From positions 1 through 64,000 of the forward strand of contig NZ_QCYJ01000115.1 in assembly GCF_003123685.1 (NCBI RefSeq): a stretch of 64,000 nucleotides of DNA. The letters are read 5' to 3'. A program made the position numbers and the translations under genes. The notes below the pieces were generated by a model. That model searched no databases. It saw only the letters and a list, made by a program, of their open reading frames with translations, and had not been told where the DNA came from. Numbering within the stretch: position 1 is the first letter of the stretch; each line of letters opens with the position of its first letter. Below are positions 9,562 through 16,688 of this stretch, in pieces. This stretch comes from Nocardia aurea. GTDB taxonomy: Bacteria > Actinomycetota > Actinomycetes > Mycobacteriales > Mycobacteriaceae.

Positions 9562-10005
9562 ATGGTGGATCAAGCCAGGGCACGCCGACTCGCCAAGCGG
9601 ATTTCCTCGATCGTGGCGACCGCGATCGAATACGAGATCAAGGATCCGCGGCTGCGTTTCGTGACGGTCACCGACGCCAAGGTCAGCGGTGACCTACGCG
9701 AGGCGACGGTGTACTACACGGTGATGGGGGAAACCCTCGACATCGAACCCGATTACGCGGCCGCGGCCGCCGGTCTGGAGAAGGCCAAGGGCGTTCTGCG
9801 CTCCAAGGTCGGCGCGGGCACCGGGGTGAAATTCACCCCGACGCTGGCGTTCATCCTGGACAAGGTGCCCGATGTCGCCCGTGAGATGGAGGAGTTGCTG
9901 GCGCGCGCCAGAGCTTCCGACGACGAGGTGGCGAAGGCCGCGGCCAACGCGACCCACGCCGGTGACGCCGATCCGTACAAGGTCGAGCGCGACGACGAGT
10001 CCTGA
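9562..10005 (+). CDS. rbfA: Ribosome-binding factor A
   Basis: 147 aa. RbfA binds immature 30S subunits near the 5' end of 16S rRNA. The core KH-like fold is evident: [50 protein letters not shown], and [22 protein letters not shown]. The C-terminal 35 residues are charged and variable. A GAGGAGG-type site precedes the ATG. It lies between DUF503 and nrnA. Confidence 0.96.
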   Translation: MVDQARARRLAKRISSIVATAIEYEIKDPRLRFVTVTDAKVSGDLREATVYYTVMGETLDIEPDYAAAAAGLEKAKGVLRSKVGAGTGVKFTPTLAFILDKVPDVAREMEELLARARASDDEVAKAAANATHAGDADPYKVERDDES

Positions 10006-10035
10006 ACAGTACGAGACCAAGAGACTGCGGCACGA

Positions 10036-11037
10036 ATGACAACCAGTGATGATCAGGTCGATTTCGATGCCGCCGTCTCGGCGCTCACGACCGCGCGATC
10101 GGTGACCGTCGTATGCCACGTTCAGCCCGATGCCGATACCGTCGGCAGCGGGCTGGCGTTGGCGCTGGTCCTGCATCGGCGCGGGGTGCCCGTCCGGGTG
10201 TCCTTCGCCGACCCCGCCGAATTACCGGTGTCGATGCGGTCGCTGCCCGGCGTGCGACATCTCGTCGCTCCCGCCGATGTGCCGCGCGAGGTGGATGTCC
10301 TCGTCGCCGTGGATTGTGGTAGCGTGGGCAGGCTCGGAGCTCTCGCCGATCGGCTGGACGGCGCGGCGACCACCATCGTGGTCGACCATCATCGTTCCAA
10401 CACCGGATTCGGCACCATCAATCTGGTCGACCCGAACGCGGAATCGACGACGAGTGTGCTGGCCGGGCTCTTCGAGGTGTGGGGCGAACCCATCGATCGC
10501 GATATCGCGCACTGCCTCTACGCCGGACTCGTCACCGACACCGGCTCGTTCCGCTGGGTCAGGCCAGGCACGCACCGGTTGGCGGAGCGCCTGCTGAGCA
10601 CCGGAATCGACGGTGCCGAGATCACCCGCACACTCATGGACACCCATCCGTTCGGCTGGCTCCCGATGCTTTCGCGGGTGCTCGGCACGGCGCGCCTCGA
10701 ACCGAGGGCGCACGGCGGCATCGGGGTGGTCTACGCCCTGGTCCGCCGCGAGGACGTGGAGGGACTTCGTTCGGAGGAGATCGAGAGCGTCATCGATATC
10801 GTGCGCACCACCTCGGAGGCGGGGGTGGCGGCGGTCTTCAAACAATCCCGCGTGGTCGATGACCGCTGGACGGTGTCGCTGCGTTCCCGCGACAGCGTTC
10901 CCGGCGCGCAGGACGGTGTCGATGTGTCGGCGGTCGCCACCTCGCTCGGCGGCGGTGGGCACCGATTCGCCGCGGGGTACACCACGCACGGATGCGCCGA
11001 GGATGTCGTCGCCGCACTACTGGCCGCGCTGGGTTGA
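10036..11037 (+). CDS. nrnA: Bifunctional oligoribonuclease / PAP phosphatase (NrnA-type DHH)
   Basis: 333 aa. DHH/DHHA1 phosphoesterase that degrades nanoRNAs, and 3'-phosphoadenosine 5'-phosphate in homologues. Seen: the metal motifs CHVQPDADTVGSGLAL, VAVDCGS and VDHHRSN (DHH), and the DHHA1 C-terminus LGGGGHRFAAGYT with its Gly-rich loop. It corresponds to Rv2837c in the same position after rbfA. Its stop overlaps or abuts the start of the MATE gene. Confidence 0.94.
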   Translation: MTTSDDQVDFDAAVSALTTARSVTVVCHVQPDADTVGSGLALALVLHRRGVPVRVSFADPAELPVSMRSLPGVRHLVAPADVPREVDVLVAVDCGSVGRLGALADRLDGAATTIVVDHHRSNTGFGTINLVDPNAESTTSVLAGLFEVWGEPIDRDIAHCLYAGLVTDTGSFRWVRPGTHRLAERLLSTGIDGAEITRTLMDTHPFGWLPMLSRVLGTARLEPRAHGGIGVVYALVRREDVEGLRSEEIESVIDIVRTTSEAGVAAVFKQSRVVDDRWTVSLRSRDSVPGAQDGVDVSAVATSLGGGGHRFAAGYTTHGCAEDVVAALLAALG

Positions 11038-12500
11038 CCGGAGTGCCGCTATCGGCCGACGACGGCACCGTGTCGGAGGACGGCGCGGTCCCCACGGTCG
11101 CCGTGTCGAGTGACGTCGTGCCAGAGGTCGCCGTGTCGAGGGATATCGCGTCGGACGGTCCCGTGTCGGACGCCGCCGCGTCCGCGGGACCGCGACGAGT
11201 TCTCGGGCTGGCGCTGCCGACGCTCGGTGTTCTGGTCGCGGAACCGATCTACCTGCTGTTCGATATGGCGGTCGTCGGACGGCTCGGCGCGCTCGCGTTG
11301 GCCGGGCTGGCGGTGGGTGGTTTGATCCTGGCGCAGGTCAGCTCGCAGTTGACCTTCCTGTCCTACGGCACCACGGCCAGATCCTCGCGACGGCACGGGG
11401 CCGGTGACCGGCGCGGTGCCGTGGTCGAAGGTGTGCAGGCGACCTGGATCGCGCTCGCGGTCGGCGCGGCGATCGTATTGATCGTGCAGGTCGCGGCGGT
11501 GCCGCTGACGAACGCGATCGCCGGTGGCGGCGAGATCGCGGCGGTGGCGCTCGAATGGGCGCGGATCGCGCTGTTCGGTGTTCCGCTGATCCTGATCTCC
11601 ATGGCGGGCAACGGCTGGATGCGCGGGGTGCAGCAGACCCGAAGGCCACTGATCTACGTCGTCGCCGGACTCGCGGTGTCGGCGGTGCTGTGCCCGCTGC
11701 TCGTGCACGGACCGGCGGGCGTGCCGCGAATGGGACTTCCCGGTTCGGCGGTCGCCAATGTGGTGGGCCAGTCGGTGACCGCCGCGCTGTTCCTCTACGC
11801 CCTGGTGCGCCAACAGGTTCCGCTGACACCGCACTGGTCGGTGATCCGCGCCCAGTTGGTGCTCGGCCGGGATCTGATCGTCCGGAGTCTGGCCTTCCAG
11901 GCCTGTTTCGTCTCCGCGGCGGCGGTGGCGGCACGCTTCGGCGCGGCCTCGGTCGCGGCCCATCAGCTGGTTCTACAACTGTGGAATTTCCTCGCGATGA
12001 CGCTGGATTCGTTGGCGATCGCCGCGCAGACCCTGGTCGGGGCCGCCCTCGGCGCGGGGAACGCGAAGGGCGCGCGCGGTCTCGCCCGCCGGATCACCCT
12101 GTGGTCGGAGCTGTTCTCGCTGGGGCTCGCGGCCTGTTTCGCGGCGGGTGTCAGCGTGATCCCGACGCTGTTCACCGATGATCCCGCCGTCTTGGACCGC
12201 ACCCATGTCGCGTGGTGGTTCTTCGTCGGCATCATTCCGGTCGCCGGAATCGTCTTCGCGCTCGACGGGGTGCTGCTGGGGGCGGGCGACGCCGCGTTCC
12301 TGCGCACCGCGACCCTCGGCTGCGCACTGCTCGGCTTCCTGCCCGCCATCTGGCTGTCGCTCGTCTTCGACTGGGGTATCGCCGGAATCTGGTCCGGGCT
12401 GGCCGTTTTCATGGTTCTCCGCATGTCGGCGGTGGTGTGGCGGGCGTTGTCGGGGCGGTGGGCGCGGGTGGGGTCGGAAGTGCCCGCCGGTGTCGCCTAG
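11034..12500 (+). CDS. MATE-family efflux transporter (DinF-like)
   Basis: About 488 aa with 12 hydrophobic segments. The first begins RVLGLALPTLGVLVAEPIYL, the usual MATE N-terminal helix, and RSLAFQACFVSAAAVAARFG and AAHQLVLQLWNFLAMTLDSL fit the second half. It should export cationic or toxic compounds using a Na+ or H+ gradient. The start is either TTG 11034 (overlapping the nrnA stop) or GTG 11043. Either leaves about 50 Val/Ser/Asp-rich residues before helix 1, encoded by short repeats of GTCGCCGTGTCGAG. It occupies the place of mycobacterial dinF (Rv2836c). Confidence 0.88.
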   Translation: MTGVPLSADDGTVSEDGAVPTVAVSSDVVPEVAVSRDIASDGPVSDAAASAGPRRVLGLALPTLGVLVAEPIYLLFDMAVVGRLGALALAGLAVGGLILAQVSSQLTFLSYGTTARSSRRHGAGDRRGAVVEGVQATWIALAVGAAIVLIVQVAAVPLTNAIAGGGEIAAVALEWARIALFGVPLILISMAGNGWMRGVQQTRRPLIYVVAGLAVSAVLCPLLVHGPAGVPRMGLPGSAVANVVGQSVTAALFLYALVRQQVPLTPHWSVIRAQLVLGRDLIVRSLAFQACFVSAAAVAARFGAASVAAHQLVLQLWNFLAMTLDSLAIAAQTLVGAALGAGNAKGARGLARRITLWSELFSLGLAACFAAGVSVIPTLFTDDPAVLDRTHVAWWFFVGIIPVAGIVFALDGVLLGAGDAAFLRTATLGCALLGFLPAIWLSLVFDWGIAGIWSGLAVFMVLRMSAVVWRALSGRWARVGSEVPAGVA

Positions 12501-12590
12501 CGGTCCGGCCGGAACGGACATTCCCGCGACGATCGGGCGGTAATCGCGCGTTCGGCGCGCGGAATGTCCGCCTGGACCCGATCGCTTTTT

Positions 12591-12605
12591 CGATAATGAC
12601 ATTCG
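12591..12605. promoter_or_regulatory. Possible Zur box overlapping a GATAAT -10
   Basis: CGATAATGACATTCG has a perfect AATG-A-CATT core and matches 10 of 15 positions of the TGAAAATGATTTTCA-type actinobacterial Zur consensus as I recall it. It lies 20 bases before the permease start and contains GATAAT, a good -10. The downstream pair is the YcgR/YcgQ type, which is Zur-regulated in Bacillus subtilis. Confidence 0.4.
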
Positions 12606-12624
12606 TTTCTGGCACGATGGGACG

Positions 12625-13626
12625 ATGCTGGATCAGCGCTCGGGGTGGGGTCTGCGTAGCAGGGTGTCGTCGACGCATGTGCTCGTCGCGCTGGTCGTCG
12701 TCGGTCTGGTGACGCGGTCGTGGCTGAGTTCGCTGGTGGGAGCGACGGATCGACTACAGACCGCGGTCACCGTCTTCGCGGGCGTCTTCGTGCAGGCGGT
12801 GCCGTTTCTCGTACTCGGAGTCCTGGTCAGCGGGGCGATCGCGACCTTCGTCTCGCCCGCGGTGTTGCGGAAGGTGTTGCCGCGCAACGAACCCGCCGCG
12901 ATCGGGGTCGCTGGGTTGGCCGGAATGGCGCTGCCGGGATGCGAATGCGGTGCGGTGCCGGTCGCGCGCAGGCTGATCGAACAGGGCGCGCCGAGTTCGG
13001 TCGCGCTCGCCTTCCTGCTTTCCGCCCCCGCGGTGAATCCGGTCGTGTTGGTGTCGACGGCCGTCGCCTTTCCCGGTGAGCCTGGAATGGTCGCGGCGCG
13101 ACTGGCCGGATCGCTGGCGACGGCGGTGGTGATGGGTCTGCTGTGGTCGCGATTCGGGAGTCCGGGGTGGATGCCGCCGGGCGGGGGTGATCGTGCCTGC
13201 GTGGTCGGGCGTACCCGCTGGGAGACCTTCACCGAGGCGGCCCGGCACGATTTCCTCCAGGCCGGGGCGTTCTTGGTCCTCGGCGCGGCGGCCGCGGCGG
13301 CACTGCACGTGCTCGTCCCGCCGTCCTGGTACGAACGGCTGGCGGGGCAGATGCTGCTGGCGATCCTGGTACTCGCCGTACTGGCCGTCGTGCTCGCGCT
13401 GTGCTCGGAGGCCGATGCCTTCGTCGCGGCGAGTATGTCCTCGTTGCCGCTGCTGCCGCGGCTGGTATTCCTCGTGGTCGGGCCCGCGGTGGACGTGAAA
13501 CTGTTCGCCATGCAGGCGGGCAGTTTCGGGCGCGGGTTCGCGATCCGCTTCGCGCCCTCGACCTTCGCGGTGGCGGTGGTCTGCGGCAGCGTGGCCGGCT
13601 ACGTCTTCCTCGGGGGCGTGCGATGA
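12625..13626 (+). CDS. UPF0718/YcgR-type permease
   Basis: 333 aa membrane protein with about eight hydrophobic helices. The family blocks are FVQAVPFLVLGVLVSGAIAT, GLAGMALPGCECGAVPVARR and SAPAVNPVVLVSTAVAFPG. The PGCECG motif with its paired Cys is diagnostic of this permease family (DUF318, ArsP_1-like) and could bind metal. Its stop overlaps the next ATG, giving a two-gene unit with the TIGR03943 protein. In Bacillus the homologous pair ycgR-ycgQ belongs to the zinc-starvation regulon. The substrate is unproven. Confidence 0.85.
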   Translation: MLDQRSGWGLRSRVSSTHVLVALVVVGLVTRSWLSSLVGATDRLQTAVTVFAGVFVQAVPFLVLGVLVSGAIATFVSPAVLRKVLPRNEPAAIGVAGLAGMALPGCECGAVPVARRLIEQGAPSSVALAFLLSAPAVNPVVLVSTAVAFPGEPGMVAARLAGSLATAVVMGLLWSRFGSPGWMPPGGGDRACVVGRTRWETFTEAARHDFLQAGAFLVLGAAAAAALHVLVPPSWYERLAGQMLLAILVLAVLAVVLALCSEADAFVAASMSSLPLLPRLVFLVVGPAVDVKLFAMQAGSFGRGFAIRFAPSTFAVAVVCGSVAGYVFLGGVR

Positions 13627-14336
13627 GACGTGAGACCCAGAATCTGCTGTTGCTGCTGCTCGGCGGTGTGGTGCTGCGGGTGACGTTAGACGGCACCTAT
13701 CTGCGCTACGTGAAGGCTGGTTTGGCCCCGTTTCTGCTGGTCAGCGGATTCGGCATCGTCACACTCGCCGTCGTCGCCATCGTCGGCGACATCGGGGGTC
13801 GGCACGCGGGGGAGCACGCGCACGGAACCGGTCGGGCCCCGTGGCTGTTGCTGGCGCCCGTCGCCGTGTTGCTGCTCGTGGTGCCGCCCGCACTCGGTGC
13901 GAACGCGGCGGGCAGCACCGCTCCGGTGCGGCTGCGGATCGCGGAGGAACCCGAGACCTGGCCCTTTCCGCCGCTGCCACCGGGTGAGGCTCCCGCCCTG
14001 CCGCTGACCGGTCTGGTCGACCGCGCGCTCTTCGATTCCGCACGCTCCCTCGACGATCGGGAGGTGACGGTCAGCGGGTTCGTACTCGCCGCCGAACACG
14101 GTGACGGTATCGACCTGGCGCGAGTGGTCATCACCTGCTGCGTCGCCGACGCCCGCTATATCCGCGTGCACCTGGCGGGAATCACCGAACCGCTCGCCGA
14201 GGACAGCTGGCTGGAGGTGCGCGGCACGGTCGCCACCGCGAGTATCCACGGTGATCCGGAGCCGACCCCGACCATGACCGTCACCGAGTACCGGCGGATC
14301 GAACGTCCCGAGAATTCCTACGAACGCGGACGCTGA
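13623..14336 (+). CDS. TIGR03943/YcgQ-family membrane protein
   Basis: 237 aa from the ATG at 13623, which overlaps the permease stop (ATGA). Three N-terminal hydrophobic helices (LLLLLLGGVVLRVTL; LAPFLLVSGFGIVTLAVVAI; PWLLLAPVAVLLLVV) precede an extracytoplasmic domain of about 135 residues that contains VVITCCVADARYIRV, typical of the family. The membrane part probably partners the permease. The Cys pair and a His-rich loop (HAGEHAHGTG, about residues 60-70) are possible metal ligands. Confidence 0.85.
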   Translation: MRRETQNLLLLLLGGVVLRVTLDGTYLRYVKAGLAPFLLVSGFGIVTLAVVAIVGDIGGRHAGEHAHGTGRAPWLLLAPVAVLLLVVPPALGANAAGSTAPVRLRIAEEPETWPFPPLPPGEAPALPLTGLVDRALFDSARSLDDREVTVSGFVLAAEHGDGIDLARVVITCCVADARYIRVHLAGITEPLAEDSWLEVRGTVATASIHGDPEPTPTMTVTEYRRIERPENSYERGR

Positions 14337-14375
14337 GCGGTGTTCGTCGGTGCCCGACTATTCCTTGGTGCCCGA

Positions 14376-14894
14376 CTATTCCGTCGGTTTCCGATGCTGC
14401 CGGACGATCACCCGTGCCGGGCGGATCGAACGACCGGGAATACTGAGGCCCGGCTGGACGAGGGAGTCGACGGTGCGGTCCTCCGCGGGGGTGTCGGTGC
14501 GCACGACGTCGGCCGCCTCCATGGTGAGCGAATCGAATACCTCACCCGTGCCGGGAGCGACGACGATACCGCCGCGCCCGACAAGCAGCCGTTCGATCCG
14601 CCCGGCCACCGCGTCGAATGCCTCGCGCTCCCTGGCGGATTCGGCGGTACTCGCACAGGCGACGGTATCGCCGAGCAGCGCGAACAGTTCGGTGACCAGG
14701 GGCAGGTCGGCGCCCTGGCGTTCGCGCTGCGCCCTGGCCTTCGCGTCGTCGGCGAGACGTTCGATGGTGGCGGCCTGGCGCGCGACCACACGGGTGAGAT
14801 CGTCGATGCGTTCGATGATTTCGTCGTGCGCGGCGGTTTCGCCGCGCGGCGCGACGGGGACGGGTCCGGCGGCGGGCGCGTCGGGTTCGGTCAT
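14376..14894 (-). CDS. GrpE-like nucleotide exchange factor
   Basis: 172 aa from ATG 14894. Heptad-rich helix HDEIIERIDDLTRVVARQAA... RLADDAKARAQRERQ, then a helical segment with a conserved-looking LVTELFALLGDTVACA, ending in a short beta domain (VVAPGTGEVFDSLTMEAADV... LVQPGLSIPGRSIRPARVIV). This is the order seen in GrpE, which releases ADP from Hsp70. It is divergent from the usual GrpE and lies 104 bp from a divergent hsp70, so it is probably dedicated to that chaperone. The start is leaderless (TATGGT, 6-nt spacer). Confidence 0.7.
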   Translation of the reverse strand: MTEPDAPAAGPVPVAPRGETAAHDEIIERIDDLTRVVARQAATIERLADDAKARAQRERQGADLPLVTELFALLGDTVACASTAESAREREAFDAVAGRIERLLVGRGGIVVAPGTGEVFDSLTMEAADVVRTDTPAEDRTVDSLVQPGLSIPGRSIRPARVIVRQHRKPTE

Positions 14895-14900
14895 GTTCGC

Positions 14901-14906
14901 ACCATA
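14901..14906 (-). promoter_or_regulatory. -10 element (TATGGT) of the grpE-like gene, leaderless
   Basis: On the minus strand TATGGT is followed by 6 bases and the ATG at 14894, so the transcript should begin at the start codon. Confidence 0.55.
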
Positions 14907-14946
14907 ACGCGTGCTCGGATCCGTCGGTCCCGGCGTCGGCGAGATC

Positions 14947-14965
14947 GCCCGGTCGGTGACCGGGC
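14947..14965. promoter_or_regulatory. Operator-like palindrome between grpE-like and hsp70 genes
   Basis: A perfect inverted repeat with 8-bp arms, GCCCGGTC-GGT-GACCGGGC, sits in the 104-bp divergent intergenic region. It would cover the -35 position of the hsp70 promoter, whose -10 is at 14985. It does not resemble the HAIR (HspR) or CIRCE sequences, so a different repressor is implied. Confidence 0.5.
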
Positions 14966-14984
14966 CGGTGTCGGAAGTGGCTGC

Positions 14985-14990
14985 TACCAT
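14985..14990 (+). promoter_or_regulatory. -10 element (TACCAT) of the hsp70 gene, leaderless
   Basis: TACCAT followed by 8 bases and ATG 14999. No ribosome site is present. Confidence 0.5.
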
Positions 14991-14998
14991 CGCGTGCC

Positions 14999-16681
14999 AT
15001 GGGGGTCTACGGAATCGACCTGGGCACGACGAACTCGGCAATCGCGCGGATAGACGCCGACGGTCGGCCCGAAGTCATGATCGGAATGAACGGTGAGCCG
15101 ACGATTCCGTCGGTGGTGCTCTTCGCCTCGGCGTTCGACCATCTGGTCGGCGAGGGCGCGCGGCGGCAGGCCCGCCTCGATCCGGAGCACGTCTGCGCGT
15201 TGGTGAAACGCCGGATGGGTGACGCGGAGTGGCGTTTCGCCGCCCACGGCACCACGTGGTCCGCGCCCGCGGTGTCGGCGCTGATCCTCAAGAGTTTGGC
15301 CGCCGATGTCGAATTCGGCGGCGGCGAACCGGTGGGTCGCGCGGTGATCACCGTGCCCGCGTATTTCGGTGACGAGGAACGTCGCGCGACGATCCAAGCG
15401 GGCACCTACGCCGGATTCGATGTGGCGGGTGTGCTTTCCGAGCCGATCGCGGCCGCGCTGTCCTACGGATTCGGCAGGCTCGACGGCAGCGTGGATGTCG
15501 GCAAGTCCGACGCGCGCGAGACGGTACTGGTCTACGACCTGGGCGGCGGAACCTTCGACGCCACCGTGATCGAACTGGCCGACCGGCGGATCTCGGTCCT
15601 CGCGGTCGAAGGCGATCACCAGCTCGGCGGCGCCGACTGGGACGAACGCATCGCCCTGTATCTGTCGCAGCAGTTCTGCGCCGCGAATCCTGACGCCGAG
15701 GACCCGCTCGACGATTCGGCGGGCTCGCAGATGCTCGTGCTGGCCGCCGAACAGGCCAAACGCGAGCTGAGCGAGGCCGAGCGCACCGAGGTGGTGATCG
15801 CGCACGACGGCGCCCGCGCGGTCGTCCCGCTGACCCGCGCCGAAGTGGAATCGATGACGGCGTCGCTGATGCGGCGGACCGTCGACCTCACGCGCGACTG
15901 CCTCGCCGCGGCGGCCAAACGCGGCGTCGCCTCGGTGGATCGGCTGCTGCTCGTCGGTGGTTCCTCGCGCATGCCGATGGTGGAACGCGAACTGCGCAAA
16001 GAATTCGGCCTCGATGGCGAATTGCGCGATCCCGATCTGTCGGTGGCGCGCGGCGCGGCCCTCTACGGCGAGAAGCTGGAGATGGAGCGGCTGATCCTGG
16101 CCGACCTGATGACCCGCGGCCGTCTGCGGGACGGTTCACCGTTGCGCGAAGCCGCGCCCGCCGATCTGGAACAGTCCGTCGCGCGGGTCGCCGCGTCCTT
16201 CGGGCAACCGGTCGGCCTGGTCCGGCGCATGGTCGAGATCCAGGTCGATACCGTGGTGTCGCGTGGCTTCGGTGTGCTCGCACTGAATTCGCAGTACGGA
16301 CTCGCCGCGGCCTGGCTGGTCCACCGCAACCAGACACTGCCGGTGCGGGTGCGCCGTTCTTTCGGCACCGTGCGCGAGGACCAGGATCAGATCGAACTGA
16401 CCGTCGTCGAACAGCAGGGCCAGGCGGCGTCGATGCGGCCGGAGGATACGAAGGTCCTGATCGAAGGGCGTATTCGCGGAATCCCGCCGGGCTATCCCGC
16501 CGACAGTGAAGTGCGGGTCACCTTCGAGATGGGTTTCGACGGAGTCCTGCACGTCACGGCGCATCACGTGGACGCGGATATGCCGCTGACCCTGTCGGCC
16601 CAGACCGGCGCCACCCTGTCCCAGGCGGATGTGGCACGAGAACTCGACCAGGTTCAGCGCACTCGCCGACGCACCGGGTAG
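14999..16681 (+). CDS. Hsp70/DnaK-type chaperone, short form
   Basis: 560 aa, against about 610-640 for housekeeping DnaK. ATPase motifs are intact: phosphate 1 GIDLGTTNSAIA (5-16), GRAVITVPAYFGDEERRAT, phosphate 2 VLVYDLGGGTFDATVI (about 178-193) and adenosine motif LLLVGGSSRMPMVERELRKEFG (about 317-338). Between the ATPase and substrate domains there is an extra helical segment of about 40 residues (DLEQSVARVAASFGQPVGLV), and the usual DVTPLSLG linker is absent. The protein stops soon after the beta domain, so the helical lid seems to be missing. It is followed 7 bp later by a partner gene. It is a specialised, non-housekeeping Hsp70. Confidence 0.88.
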   Translation: MGVYGIDLGTTNSAIARIDADGRPEVMIGMNGEPTIPSVVLFASAFDHLVGEGARRQARLDPEHVCALVKRRMGDAEWRFAAHGTTWSAPAVSALILKSLAADVEFGGGEPVGRAVITVPAYFGDEERRATIQAGTYAGFDVAGVLSEPIAAALSYGFGRLDGSVDVGKSDARETVLVYDLGGGTFDATVIELADRRISVLAVEGDHQLGGADWDERIALYLSQQFCAANPDAEDPLDDSAGSQMLVLAAEQAKRELSEAERTEVVIAHDGARAVVPLTRAEVESMTASLMRRTVDLTRDCLAAAAKRGVASVDRLLLVGGSSRMPMVERELRKEFGLDGELRDPDLSVARGAALYGEKLEMERLILADLMTRGRLRDGSPLREAAPADLEQSVARVAASFGQPVGLVRRMVEIQVDTVVSRGFGVLALNSQYGLAAAWLVHRNQTLPVRVRRSFGTVREDQDQIELTVVEQQGQAASMRPEDTKVLIEGRIRGIPPGYPADSEVRVTFEMGFDGVLHVTAHHVDADMPLTLSAQTGATLSQADVARELDQVQRTRRRTG

Positions 16682-16688
16682 CTACACG

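Noticed and set aside
14895-14998. HAIR (HspR) or CIRCE element at the hsp70 promoter
   Set aside because: Neither consensus is present; the palindrome found there is different in sequence and spacing.
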